Assembly (NCBI GenBank): GCA_002413045.1
Contig: DHWF01000027.1
Coordinates: 44,247 to 108,246 of the forward strand
DNA: 64,000 nt
Direction of reading: 5' to 3'
Source: Chloroflexi bacterium UBA5189
GTDB taxonomy: Bacteria > Chloroflexota > Limnocylindria > Limnocylindrales > CSP1-4
This document shows positions 1 to 8,473 of the stretch, one piece after another. The position numbers and the translations under genes were made by a program. Positions within the stretch are counted from its first letter, which is position 1. Each line of letters starts with the position of its first letter. The notes under the pieces were generated by a model. It saw nothing but the letters and a program-made list of their open reading frames with translations, was not told the DNA's origin and made no database searches.

Positions 1-407
1 TGCCCGACGTCGATGTAGACCGGCAGGTCCGGCTCCGCGAGGGCGCCCTCGAGGTCCTCGGCCTTGATCATCGGGTTGCGGATGAACGCGGACAGCAGCG
101 CCGACAGGAGGCGATGCTCGTCCTCGGGGCGCTGGGTCCAGGCCGTGACGAGATACGACAGCTTGAATCGGCGGGGTGGCAGCTGGCGGGCGGCAACCTT
201 GCCATCGACCCCGCGCGCGTCCTCCCAGGCGGGCACCCGCCGCTGGAGGTCTTCGCGGATGTCGTACAGGTAGAGGTCGACCGTGGGGCCGTTGCGGCGC
301 GCGACCCAGTCCTTCGTGGGCGCGTCGAACTCCAGCTCGACCTGTGAGCCGTTCAGGGCATCCCGCTTCACGAGCTTCTCGAGGAGCTCGTCAACCTCAT
401 GGATCAT
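1..407 (-). CDS. DUF4255 (Pvc16/CIS16-type) eCIS protein, 3' end off the window
   Basis: Reading the minus strand from ATG at 407 gives an open frame to the window edge that begins MIHEVDELLEKLV. It contains VELEFDAPTKDW, GPTVDLYLYDIRED and RRFKLSYLVTAWTQRPEDEH. This series is typical of DUF4255/Pvc16 proteins, which cap the sheath terminus in eCIS particles and are often found next to the sheath gene. About 135 residues are visible and the C-terminus is missing. The gene is divergent from the sheath gene across a 184-bp intergenic region. In related loci the AAA+ ATPase gene often lies close to this gene, so it may be just off the window; that is inference. Assignment rests on sequence pattern memory, not a search. 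Confidence 0.85.
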   Translation of the reverse strand, partial: MIHEVDELLEKLVKRDALNGSQVELEFDAPTKDWVARRNGPTVDLYLYDIREDLQRRVPAWEDARGVDGKVAARQLPPRRFKLSYLVTAWTQRPEDEHRLLSALLSAFIRNPMIKAEDLEGALAEPDLPVYIDVG

Positions 408-463
408 CCGGAGGATCGTCGGGCCACGGCATCCGCCGGCAGAGCCGCGCGAGGGCATCGTTG

Positions 464-495
464 CGGGCAACCCGCTCGCCCCTTCGGGCAACCCG
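464..495. promoter_or_regulatory. Tandem palindromic operator candidate in the eCIS divergent promoter
   Basis: The 11-bp palindrome CGGGCAACCCG occurs at 464-474 and again at 485-495, a period of exactly 21 bp or two DNA helical turns. Each copy is followed by a similar CTCGCCC-like tract. The pair lies between the divergent DUF4255 gene (start 407) and the sheath gene (start 592). SARP-type regulators commonly bind direct repeats, and a SARP/BTAD regulator is encoded at the far end of this locus, so a regulator-binding role is plausible but inferred. Confidence 0.5.
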
Positions 496-591
496 TCTCG
501 CCCGACCGCGTGTCCACTCGGACCTTGTTGCCCCCTCGGCGCACCGCCACCGTCGGCATGACCGGAATTCCCGCAACGAAGGGGCCAACGC

Positions 592-2118
592 ATGCCGCAG
601 TACCTGTCGCCCGGCGTCTATGTCGAGGAAGTCGAGTCCGGCTCCAAGCCGATCGAGGGCGTGGGCACGGCCGTCGCCGCCTTCGTCGGCCTCGCAGCCC
701 GAGGCCCGGCCAACGCGCCGACGCTCGTCACCAACTGGAGCCAGTTCACTCAGACGTTCGGCGAGTTCGTCGAGAACTCGTACCTGGCGCACGCCGTCTA
801 CGGCTACTTCCTGAACGGTGGCGGCGCGTGCTACGTCGTGCGCGTCGGAGCGGACGGGGCGATGCCCGCGGCCCAGGCCGAGCTCGCCAGCGGCAAGGAC
901 AAGGGCACGCCCGCGTACCGCGCCACTTCGCTCGAGGCCGGGCCGGCCGGCAACGACATCACGATCGATATCCAGCCCTCCTCGGAGACGTCCGAGAGCA
1001 CCTTCAAGCTCGTCGTCAACCAGGGCGGCAAGCCGGTCGAGGTCTTCGACAACGTCACCTCCGGCAAGGGCAAGAACAACGTCATCACCCAGGTGAAGGC
1101 GACGTCCAAGCTCATCCGGCTCGAGGAAGTCGGCACCGCCAGCGCGGTCGAGCGCGTCCCGGCCCAGGGCTCGATGAGCCTGTCCGGCGGCGGCAGCAGC
1201 GTCCCGGTCCGTGTGACCCCCGATGACTACGTCGGCAACTCGGCCGATCGGACCGGCTTCGCCGGGCTCGAGGCCGTCGACGAGGTCACGATGCTGAGCG
1301 TGCCCGACCTGATGGCCGTGTACCAGCAGGGCATCATCGACCTCGAGGGCGTCCAGGCCGTGCAGCTGGCGATGATCGCCCACGCCGAGCTGATGGGCGA
1401 CCGCGTCGCCATCCTCGACGCGCCGCCATCGCTCAACGCGCAGCAGATCAAGGAGTGGCGGGTCGACAAGGCCGGCTACGACTCCAAGTACGCGACGCTG
1501 TACTGGCCGTGGGTCAAGGTCTTCGATCCGCTCAGCGGCACGGCGATCTTCGTTCCCCCGAGCGGTCACGTTGCCGGCATCTGGGCCCGCAGCGACGACA
1601 CGCGGGGCGTGCACAAGGCGCCGGCCAACGAGGTCATCCGCGGCGCGATCTCGCTCGAGCTCAACATCACCAAGGGCGAGCACGATCAGCTCAACCCCAA
1701 CGGCATCAACTGCATTCGCTCGTTCCCGGGTCGGGGCATCCGGGTATGGGGCGCGCGCACGATCTCGAGCGACCCGTCCTGGCGCTACCTCAACGTTCGC
1801 CGGCTCTTCAACTTCGTCGAGGAGTCGATCTTCGAGGGCACCCAGTGGGTCGTCTTCGAGCCGAACGACCAGCGCCTGTGGGGCCGCGTCAAGCGGACCA
1901 TCAACTCCTTCCTGCTCCGCGTCTGGCGCGACGGCGCGCTCTTCGGTGCGACGCCCGACCAGGCGTTCTTCGTCAAGTGCGACGAGGAGAACAACCCACC
2001 GGAGGTTCGCGACGCCGGCCAGCTCATCGTCGACATCGGGATCGCCCCGGTGAAGCCCGCTGAGTTCGTCGTCTTCCGGATCGCCCAGTTCTCGGGCGGC
2101 GCGGCGGTCTCCGAGTAG
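592..2118 (+). CDS. Contractile tail sheath protein (eCIS)
   Basis: The 508-aa product starts MPQYLSPGVYVEEVESG and continues with SKPIEGVGTAVAAFVG, the N-terminal signature of phage/eCIS sheath subunits. The C-terminal part has FVEESIFEGTQWVVFEPND, a nearby LWGRVKRTINSFL, then FGATPDQAFFVKCDEENNP, the conserved sheath domain that packs on the tube. It forms the outer sleeve that contracts and drives the tube through a target envelope. Length is usual for eCIS sheaths. The ATG follows a GAAGGGG-like ribosome site. It is the first gene of the plus-strand structural operon; the first tube gene begins 47 bp downstream. Confidence 0.96.
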   Translation: MPQYLSPGVYVEEVESGSKPIEGVGTAVAAFVGLAARGPANAPTLVTNWSQFTQTFGEFVENSYLAHAVYGYFLNGGGACYVVRVGADGAMPAAQAELASGKDKGTPAYRATSLEAGPAGNDITIDIQPSSETSESTFKLVVNQGGKPVEVFDNVTSGKGKNNVITQVKATSKLIRLEEVGTASAVERVPAQGSMSLSGGGSSVPVRVTPDDYVGNSADRTGFAGLEAVDEVTMLSVPDLMAVYQQGIIDLEGVQAVQLAMIAHAELMGDRVAILDAPPSLNAQQIKEWRVDKAGYDSKYATLYWPWVKVFDPLSGTAIFVPPSGHVAGIWARSDDTRGVHKAPANEVIRGAISLELNITKGEHDQLNPNGINCIRSFPGRGIRVWGARTISSDPSWRYLNVRRLFNFVEESIFEGTQWVVFEPNDQRLWGRVKRTINSFLLRVWRDGALFGATPDQAFFVKCDEENNPPEVRDAGQLIVDIGIAPVKPAEFVVFRIAQFSGGAAVSE

Positions 2119-2165
2119 CCGTCACCGCCAGCCACTGACGCACAGCACGCGAAAGGGAGCACCAG

Positions 2166-2600
2166 ATGCCAACGACCGATCCCCTGCTACAAGGCAACGT
2201 CCTGCTCGACATCGATGGTGTCGGCGTCGTCGCCAACTTCACCTCGGTGTCGGGCGTCTCGAGCGAGATCGAGATCGTCGACAACCCGTACGTCAACGAG
2301 CAGGGCAAGATCACGATCGCCAAGCTGCCCGGCAAGCCCAAGACGCCGACGGTCACGCTCAAGCGCGGCCTCACCGGCGCCCACGAGATCTGGGACTGGC
2401 ACACCACCGTCATGCAGGGCACGCCGGACCGCCGCAACGGCTCGGTCATCCTGATGAACACGATGGGCGAAGAAGTCCTTCGCTACAACTTCACCAACGC
2501 CATGGTCAGCAAGATCAGCCTGTCCGAGGGCGGCGCGACCGCCAGCGGCGTGCAGATCGAGGAAGCGACGCTCGCCTGCGAGACGCTGATCAAGGGCTAG
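2166..2600 (+). CDS. Tail tube protein 1 (gp19/Afp1-type)
   Basis: The 144-aa product has the T4 gp19-like tube fold pattern: LLDIDGVGVVANFTSVSGVS near the start, then KPKTPTVTLKRGLTGAHEIW, and a C-terminal strand VLRYNFTNAMVSKISLSEG. Tube proteins polymerise into the inner needle carried inside the sheath. The start ATG is preceded by AAAGGGAG at good spacing. A second tube paralogue is encoded at 5384; two tube types (shaft and baseplate-proximal) are normal in eCIS loci. Confidence 0.94.
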   Translation: MPTTDPLLQGNVLLDIDGVGVVANFTSVSGVSSEIEIVDNPYVNEQGKITIAKLPGKPKTPTVTLKRGLTGAHEIWDWHTTVMQGTPDRRNGSVILMNTMGEEVLRYNFTNAMVSKISLSEGGATASGVQIEEATLACETLIKG

Positions 2601-2604
2601 GGCG

Positions 2605-3066
2605 GTGACATCCGTGATGGCACCCGAGCTCCACCGTGAGCTCGGGGGCCTTCCCTCAGCCATGGGCGGATCGCCGGGCCAGGCGCCCGGTGGCCTCCAG
2701 ACCGAATACGCGTTCGTCCTGCCGCGGGGCTTCGTCGACGCAGCCGGCACCGTCCATCGCGACGGGGTCATGCGCCTGGCGACGGCTCGCGACGAGATCA
2801 CGCCGCAGCGCGATCCGCGGGTCCGCGAGAACGAGTCGTACTTGACGGTGCTGCTGCTCTCGCGGGTCGTGACCAAGCTCGGCTCGCTGACGCAGGTCCA
2901 TACCGGCGTCATCGAAGGCCTCTTTGCCTCGGACCTGGCGTTCCTGCAGGACCTCTACCGGCGGATCAACCAGGAGGGCCACACGGCCGCCGCGGTGACC
3001 TGCCCGTCGTGCAGCCATGAGTTCACCGTCGACGTGGCGGGTGAGCAGCGCCTGGGGGAATCGTGA
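2605..3066 (+). CDS. T4 gp51-like baseplate hub assembly chaperone with CxxC pair
   Basis: The 153-aa product carries YAFVLPRGFVDAAGTVHRDG and TARDEITPQRDPRVRENESY, followed by SRVVTKLG and FASDLAFLQDLYRRIN. This matches the T4 baseplate/gp51-like family found between the first tube gene and the second tube gene of many eCIS loci. The C-terminal CPSCSHEF suggests a half zinc ribbon. Start choice is uncertain: GTG at 2605 gives MTSVMAPEL, and ATG at 2617 would give MAPEL. The stop overlaps the GTG start of the next gene, implying coupled translation. It is thought to help assemble the hub and need not be in the particle. Confidence 0.83.
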   Translation: MTSVMAPELHRELGGLPSAMGGSPGQAPGGLQTEYAFVLPRGFVDAAGTVHRDGVMRLATARDEITPQRDPRVRENESYLTVLLLSRVVTKLGSLTQVHTGVIEGLFASDLAFLQDLYRRINQEGHTAAAVTCPSCSHEFTVDVAGEQRLGES

Positions 3067-3221
3067 CGTACGCGACCGACCGCCTCTTCGAAGAGGTCGC
3101 GTACGTGGCCTACCACTTCCACTGGCCGATGGACACGATCCTCGACCTCGAGCATCCGCTCCGGCAGCGGTTCGTCGAGGAGATCGGGAAGATCAACCGC
3201 CGGATCGCCGAGGAGGGCTGA
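3063..3221 (+). CDS. DUF6760-like 52-aa eCIS protein
   Basis: GTG at 3063 opens a 52-codon frame beginning MTYATDRLFEEVAYVAYHFH, then WPMDTILDLEHPLRQRFVEE and ending INRRIAEEG. The pattern of EEVAYVAYHFHW, DLEH and INRRI matches the short DUF6760 proteins found immediately after the gp51-like gene in eCIS operons. The GTG overlaps the stop of the previous gene (GTGA), and the following gene starts 6 bp after the TGA. It resembles phage tail assembly chaperone products of similar size and may assist hub or tape-measure assembly; the exact role is unknown. It is short enough to be easily missed in annotation. Confidence 0.85.
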   Translation: MTYATDRLFEEVAYVAYHFHWPMDTILDLEHPLRQRFVEEIGKINRRIAEEG

Positions 3222-3227
3222 GTCGCC

Positions 3228-5375
3228 GTGCGCCTGCCGTTCGGTCTCGGGCGCCGCTCGAGCTCCGGAGACGGGGCCGCGAGCGACGACTCGAGCGCGG
3301 GCTTCGACACCGGGTTCGCCGATACCGGGATCGCCGTGGCGGTCCCGGCGTCCAGCCGCGCCTGGGCGAGCCTGCCGCCGATCCAGCGCACATCGGGCGA
3401 TATGCCGCTCGTGGCCGCGCCCGGCTCGTTCGCCGAGGCGCTCCCCGGGTCGCAGGGCCTGCCGCCGATCGTCCAGCCGCTCGGGCATGAGGTGAGCAAC
3501 CTCGCGACCCCCGGGCTGGTCGTGGCGCGTACGCGGCCCGTGGAGGCGCCATCGACCGGGTCGATCCCGGCGCCCGTCCAGCGCCGCGCCACTCGTCCGG
3601 CGGAGCACGCGCCCGTGCACACCGCCGCGGCACCGGCCTACGCGGCGCCGGTGCCCGACGCTTCGATGATCGTGACGCAGGCGCCGGTCCCATCCGCGTC
3701 CCCGGAAGCTCCGTCGACGGTGGTCACCTCGACTGCACCCGCCGCACCCGCCGCGCCCGCGCTCCCAGTGGCACCCCCGATTCGGAGCATGCCGACGGTC
3801 TCGCGCCAGGCGATCCACATCCCCGACCGGCCGCTGACGACCGCCGCGAGCGCCGCGCGTCCGGCTGCAGTGCAGCGAGCCGCCGCAGCGGCAGAGGCAG
3901 CGGCTGCGGGCGTTGCGCCACTGTCGATGCCGGTGTCGGGCGGCATGCGCCGCGTCCCGAGCGGGACGTCGCCTTCGATGCCGGTCGTGAGCCGCCAGGC
4001 CGCGCCGACCCAGCCCGCACTGGCGACCCCGACGGCGCTCGCACCCGCGGCATCCACCACAACGGCGGCGGTGCCGGTTGCGCAACGCTCCCCAGCGAGC
4101 ACGCCCACCGAGCCCTCCGCGTCCGGGCGAACGACACCATCGATGACCGAGCCACCGCGCCTGGGTCTCGGGGCGCCGCTCGCGGCCGTGCCAGCGTCGG
4201 CGCGGCCGGTCGGTGCGGCTCCGCCGCCGGGTCCCGTGGTCAGCCGATCCACGACCTCCGGTCCGATGCCCGTTGCCGCCTCGAACCTGCTTCCGACAGG
4301 GCAGCGATCGACGAGCTCCGAAGCCCTCGCGAGCGCCGCCGCAGCGGCCGCATTGCCGATTGCGGGTCGCGGCGCCGGCCGTCGAGGCGGGATGGCAGGC
4401 ACCGAGCCCGTGGCGGGAGCGGCGCCGGCGACTGCGGCCATCCAGCGGCTGGCCGCGCTCCCGCACCTGCCGGTTGCGCGGCCGGCGGCATCGCATTCGG
4501 CCCCGGCAGCTGCCGGCGGCTCGGCCAGCACCTCAGCCGGCACGGCACCCGCAACCTCGAGCTCGGTGTCTGGCTCGCCCATCGCGACGCCATCGGCCGC
4601 ATCAGTCCAGACATCGGTCGCCCCGGAGATCCGCCCGATCGCCGCCGACAACCCGATCCGGCCGTCCTTCGTGCTCCAGCGCTCGCCATCCGACGACGAA
4701 TCCGATGACGACGCCGGCGGCGACGCGGCACTGCCGAGCCCGTGGTGGGCACCGGCATCGGAATCGCACGCGACCGCGGGATCGTTCTTCGGAGCGGGCT
4801 TCGACGGCGGCTCGGCCGCGGTCCAGCGGACCACCTCGAGCGACAGCGCGCGCGCGGCGAGCCCGGCGACGTTCGGCTCCCGCGCGACGGTCTTCGGCTC
4901 CCGCGCCACGGCTATGAGCTCGGCCTCCGGCGGAGTGCCAGCAGCCGCGACGCTCCAGCGCTCCAGCGGTCCAGCGACGCGGCCGCTGCCGCCCGCCCGC
5001 GGAGCGGTCCCGGATTTCGCGACCCGGTCGACGCAGGCATCGTCTGCCGCCCTCGCGACGGCATCGGCCACCGGCTCCCCGACTCCAATGACCGTTCCGG
5101 GCGTGACCTCGGGGCCCGTAGTCCAGATGAGCAGAGACGGTGTGCGGCCAGAGGCACCGGGCGCGTCCTTCGCCGCTGCCGCCCCGACCGTGCAGCGCGA
5201 GAACACGCGCGGGACGCAGCGCGGTGGGCCGGCCGGCACTTCGGGTGGACGGGGCCACTCCGAGCGCGAGCTTGAGGAGCTCGCGCAGGCGCTGTTCTCA
5301 CGGATCCGCGGCCGGCTCCGAAACGAGCTCATCCATGACCGTGAGGCCAAGGGCCTCACGTTCGACAACGTCTGA
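3228..5375 (+). CDS. Large disordered Ala/Pro/Ser/Thr-rich eCIS protein with repeated Q/S-R motifs
   Basis: The 715-aa GTG-start product is mostly low complexity (A, P, S, T, V) and predicted disordered. Along it recurs a hydrophobic-Q/S-R tripeptide: VQRR (about 3576), VSRQ (3797), VQRA (3868), VSRQ (3983), AQRS (4077), VSRS (4236), GQRS (4299), IQRL (4435), LQRS (4669), VQRT (4818), LQRS (4949) and VQRE (5187). The last 40 residues look structured and helical: ELEELAQALFSRIRGRLRNE, with LIHDREAKG following. That tail resembles a conserved eCIS C-terminal helix. A protein of this kind sits between the DUF6760-like gene and the second tube gene in related loci. A role in lumen, hub or cargo attachment is possible; function is unknown. 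The reading frame is certain from operon context and spacing. Confidence 0.8.
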   Translation: MRLPFGLGRRSSSGDGAASDDSSAGFDTGFADTGIAVAVPASSRAWASLPPIQRTSGDMPLVAAPGSFAEALPGSQGLPPIVQPLGHEVSNLATPGLVVARTRPVEAPSTGSIPAPVQRRATRPAEHAPVHTAAAPAYAAPVPDASMIVTQAPVPSASPEAPSTVVTSTAPAAPAAPALPVAPPIRSMPTVSRQAIHIPDRPLTTAASAARPAAVQRAAAAAEAAAAGVAPLSMPVSGGMRRVPSGTSPSMPVVSRQAAPTQPALATPTALAPAASTTTAAVPVAQRSPASTPTEPSASGRTTPSMTEPPRLGLGAPLAAVPASARPVGAAPPPGPVVSRSTTSGPMPVAASNLLPTGQRSTSSEALASAAAAAALPIAGRGAGRRGGMAGTEPVAGAAPATAAIQRLAALPHLPVARPAASHSAPAAAGGSASTSAGTAPATSSSVSGSPIATPSAASVQTSVAPEIRPIAADNPIRPSFVLQRSPSDDESDDDAGGDAALPSPWWAPASESHATAGSFFGAGFDGGSAAVQRTTSSDSARAASPATFGSRATVFGSRATAMSSASGGVPAAATLQRSSGPATRPLPPARGAVPDFATRSTQASSAALATASATGSPTPMTVPGVTSGPVVQMSRDGVRPEAPGASFAAAAPTVQRENTRGTQRGGPAGTSGGRGHSERELEELAQALFSRIRGRLRNELIHDREAKGLTFDNV

Positions 5376-5383
5376 GGGCTGAC

Positions 5384-5857
5384 ATGGGCGAACCGGCACT
5401 GACCCTGACCTACAAGTGCACGATCGACGGGATCATCCCGCTCGGGATGTGGAGCAAGATCGAGGGTCTTGGCTTCTCGCACGAGGTGACCAAGTACCGC
5501 GAGGGCGGGGTCAACGGCTACATGCACAACATCATCGGCCCGGTGACCTACGACAACGTGCGCCTGTCGCGGCCGGTGGACTCGGATTCCATGCTCATCT
5601 CCATCTGGCTCGCCGCGAACCTAATCAAGATCGTCCCGCAGACGATGTCGATCACCGCGCTCGACTCGGCCGGCAAGGAGATCACCACCTGGAACCTGGC
5701 AGGGGTCGTCCCGGTGAAGTGGCAGGGCCCATCGCTGGACATCTTCGGCAACCAGGTCGCGATGGAAACGCTCGAGATCGCCTACTCGGAGATCATCGGG
5801 CTCGGCGGGCTCGGGGCGGCGCTGGCCGGCGCCGTCACGATCTCCGGCGGGTTCTAG
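5384..5857 (+). CDS. Tail tube protein 2 (baseplate-proximal tube)
   Basis: The 157-aa product begins MGEPALTLTYKCTIDGIIPL and has MWSKIEGLGFSHEVTKYREG, VRLSRPVDSDS and WQGPSLDIFGNQVAMETLEI. These are hallmarks of the second gp19-like tube family, which adapts the shaft to the spike and baseplate. GAGGG precedes the ATG. Start follows the previous stop by 8 bp. The C-terminus ends in a Gly/Ala-rich IIGLGGLGAALAGAVTISGG, a little longer than minimal tube proteins. Confidence 0.93.
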   Translation: MGEPALTLTYKCTIDGIIPLGMWSKIEGLGFSHEVTKYREGGVNGYMHNIIGPVTYDNVRLSRPVDSDSMLISIWLAANLIKIVPQTMSITALDSAGKEITTWNLAGVVPVKWQGPSLDIFGNQVAMETLEIAYSEIIGLGGLGAALAGAVTISGGF

Positions 5858-5866
5858 GAGCCATCG

Positions 5867-6649
5867 ATGGATCTTGCCGCCGGCGCCGCCGGAACCGTTG
5901 CGGGCCTCCTCCTGCACGGGAAGGCCAAGCTCGTCCGCACCGACAAGCAGGGCGGCGGTGGAGGCGGCGGCCTCGGCGCGGCGGTGCTCAATGCGGCGGC
6001 CTCAGCCGTCGGCCTCGGCGCGGGCGACGACGACGACGAGATGACGTTCATGTTCAACCCCACCGAGTACCACATCTCGCAGGGCGTCAACTTCAACAGC
6101 CCGGATCGACGCGCCACGGGTGGCCCGGCACTCCTGGCGGAATACCTCGGCACGCGGTCGATGACCGTCACGATGCAGCTGTTCTTCGACGACTTCGCCT
6201 CGGCCAAGGGCGACGTCACGCCGAAGATCAGCAAGCTCCTCAAGTGGCAGCAGCCGCAGAACGAGGACGGCAAGCCTCCGCCGCTGGTGAAGTTCCAGTG
6301 GGGCAACAAGCAGCTCGAGAACTTCAAGGGGATGATCACCGAGCTGGGCATCAACTACACGGTCTTTGCCAAGGACGGCACGCCCCTCCAGGCGAAGGTG
6401 GACCTGACCATCGTGGGAGCCGATGACGTCAAGAAAGGCGGCAACCCCACCTCGCACGCGATCGACATGCGTCGGGTGCATACCGTCGTCGAGGGCGAGA
6501 CCATCGCGTCCGTCGCCTTCGACGAGCTCGGGGACCCGAACTACTGGCGTGCGATCGCCGACGTCAACGACATCGACGATCCGCTGCGCGTCCGGCCCGG
6601 CGCCGCCCTCGTCATCCCCAGCGCCGCCGACGCGGCGCGGATGGCCTAG
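5867..6649 (+). CDS. LysM-containing baseplate/hub adaptor (Afp7/CIS7-type)
   Basis: The 260-aa product has an N-terminal Gly/Ala-rich stretch, then MTFMFNPTEYHISQGVNFN and LAEYLGTRSMTVTMQLFFDD, the gp53-like baseplate domain. A C-terminal LysM runs from about residue 205: VVEGETIASVAFDELGDPNY, then WRAIADVNDIDDP and RPGAALVIP. In eCIS particles this protein bridges tube and spike hub; the LysM is structural and need not bind peptidoglycan. AGGAG precedes the ATG. Confidence 0.93.
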   Translation: MDLAAGAAGTVAGLLLHGKAKLVRTDKQGGGGGGGLGAAVLNAAASAVGLGAGDDDDEMTFMFNPTEYHISQGVNFNSPDRRATGGPALLAEYLGTRSMTVTMQLFFDDFASAKGDVTPKISKLLKWQQPQNEDGKPPPLVKFQWGNKQLENFKGMITELGINYTVFAKDGTPLQAKVDLTIVGADDVKKGGNPTSHAIDMRRVHTVVEGETIASVAFDELGDPNYWRAIADVNDIDDPLRVRPGAALVIPSAADAARMA

Positions 6650-6658
6650 GCGATCGAT

Positions 6659-8473
6659 ATGGTCGACTCGCTCGTCAGCGCGGCCGCGGGCGCCCTCGGC
6701 CTAGGCGGCGATGGCGGCGCCACGGATCCGGGTCTGCCACCGGTCACCAAGCGGACCATCTCCGTGGACGGCACGGAGCTCAAGCCCGAGATCGACAAGC
6801 AGATCGCGTGGGTGACCGTCATCGATCGCCTGCGCATGCCCGACTCATTCGTGATCGTGTTCCGGGATCCCACCAGCGGAATTCTGGACGACGCCCACAT
6901 GAAAATCGGGTCCGTCGTCAAGATCGAGACCTCGGCGCCGGGCAAGGCCAAGTCGGATAGCCTCATGACGGGCGAGATCACCTCGATCGAGGTCGAGTAC
7001 GACGCGCTTGGCGCACGGGCGGTCGTGCGCGGCTACGACAAGCTCCATCGCTTGTCCGCAGGCAAGAAGACGAAGACCTGGGACAACGTCACGTACGCCG
7101 ACGTGGCCCAGCAGATCCTGGCCGCCGCCGGGCTCACCCCGTCCGTCAGCAGCACCGGCAAGATCCAGGACCACGTGATCCAGGGCAACCTGACCGACCT
7201 CGAATTCCTGTACGAGCTCGCGCACAAGGTGGGTTACGACCTCGACATCGACGATGACAAGGTGTCGTTCAAGGATCCGGCGAGCGCGAGCTCTGCGCCT
7301 GCGCGCGGCACGTTCACGAGCAACGACGCGAAGCAGCTCGTGTGGGGCAAGAACCTGACCGAGTTCCGCGCCCGAGTCAGTGCTGTCGCCCAGGTCCCGG
7401 ACGTCAAGGTCCTCGGCTGGGACGTCAAGAAGAAGCAGCCAGTCGTTGGCAAGGCACGAGCGAAGACCGACACCGCCTCACTCGACCTGACCCCGAAGCA
7501 GCTTGCCGACAAGGTCGGCGGCTCGACGATGTACGTGACGGATCGGCCGGTCGTGGACCAGGCCGCGGCGGACGACCTGGCCGCGGCCTACGCCGACCAG
7601 GTTGCCAGCGCGGCGTTCGAGGCGACAGCCATCGCGATCGGGTCACCGCAGCTCAAGGCAGGTGTCCCCGTCTCTGTCTCGAGGGTCGACAAGAATCTCG
7701 CCGGCGACTGGGTGATCAGCTCGGCCCGCCACGAGTTCGGCGGCGGGGCGTATCGGACGCATCTCGAATTCACCGGTCGCCAGGACCGCTCGCTGCACGG
7801 GCTCGTGGCAGGTGGCCTCACGGTACCCGCGAACCGCACCCGGATCTACGGCGTCGTGGTCGGGCTGGTCACGGACAACAAGGATCCGGACGACAACGGT
7901 CGTGTGAAGGTCAAGTACCCGTGGCTCGGCGAGGACGCGGTGTCCTACTGGGCGCGCCTCGCGCGCCCGTCGGCCGGCAAGGACTACGGCTTCGTCTGGA
8001 TCCCGGAGGTCGACGAGGAGGTCGTGGTCGCGTTCGAGCACGGCGACATCAACTTCCCGCTGGTCGTCGGCTCGCTCTGGAACGGCAAGGACAAGATGCC
8101 GTCCAAGCTCGTCAGCGGCGCCAGCGACAACGGCAGCATCACCCGCCACGCGCTCATCTCGCCAGGCGGCCACTCGATCGTGTTCTACGACAAGGACGAC
8201 GACGCCGGCATCCAGATCACGACCAAGGACAAGAAGTATCGGATCGTCCTTGGCTCGTCAGAGAAGAAGATGGTCATCTACGCCGAGGGCGACGTCCGGC
8301 TGGAGACCAAGGGCAAGCTGGACATGAAAGTCGAAAAGGACTTCTCGCTCGCCGTCAATGGCGCCGTCAAGATCGAGGCCCAGAAGTCGCTCGACATCAA
8401 GGCCAGCTCGAGCATGAACATCGAGTCGAAGGCGCAAGTGACCCTCAAGGGCTCGAAGGTGGGGGTCAACTGA
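6659..8473 (+). CDS. VgrG/gp27-gp5-like spike-hub protein (Afp8-type)
   Basis: The 604-aa product combines a phage late-control D/gp27-like hub (about residues 30-370; VTVIDRLRMPDSFVIVFRDP, LTDLEFLYELAHKVGYDLDI), an OB-fold/gpV domain (about 395-480; VTDNKDPDDNGRVKVKYPWL, GFVWIPEVDEEVVVAFEHGD), and a repetitive beta-helical needle ending with ASSSMNIESKAQVTLKGSKV. It forms the central membrane-puncturing trimer. The operon continues with gp25 overlapping the stop codon (TGATG). No extra C-terminal enzymatic domain is fused, so effectors, if any, are encoded elsewhere. Confidence 0.94.
   Translation: MVDSLVSAAAGALGLGGDGGATDPGLPPVTKRTISVDGTELKPEIDKQIAWVTVIDRLRMPDSFVIVFRDPTSGILDDAHMKIGSVVKIETSAPGKAKSDSLMTGEITSIEVEYDALGARAVVRGYDKLHRLSAGKKTKTWDNVTYADVAQQILAAAGLTPSVSSTGKIQDHVIQGNLTDLEFLYELAHKVGYDLDIDDDKVSFKDPASASSAPARGTFTSNDAKQLVWGKNLTEFRARVSAVAQVPDVKVLGWDVKKKQPVVGKARAKTDTASLDLTPKQLADKVGGSTMYVTDRPVVDQAAADDLAAAYADQVASAAFEATAIAIGSPQLKAGVPVSVSRVDKNLAGDWVISSARHEFGGGAYRTHLEFTGRQDRSLHGLVAGGLTVPANRTRIYGVVVGLVTDNKDPDDNGRVKVKYPWLGEDAVSYWARLARPSAGKDYGFVWIPEVDEEVVVAFEHGDINFPLVVGSLWNGKDKMPSKLVSGASDNGSITRHALISPGGHSIVFYDKDDDAGIQITTKDKKYRIVLGSSEKKMVIYAEGDVRLETKGKLDMKVEKDFSLAVNGAVKIEAQKSLDIKASSSMNIESKAQVTLKGSKVGVN

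Noticed and set aside
397..1683. 428-aa minus-strand open frame over the sheath gene
   Set aside because: It is a high-GC shadow ORF antisense to an unmistakable sheath protein and has no motif. The real minus-strand gene here starts at 407 in another frame.
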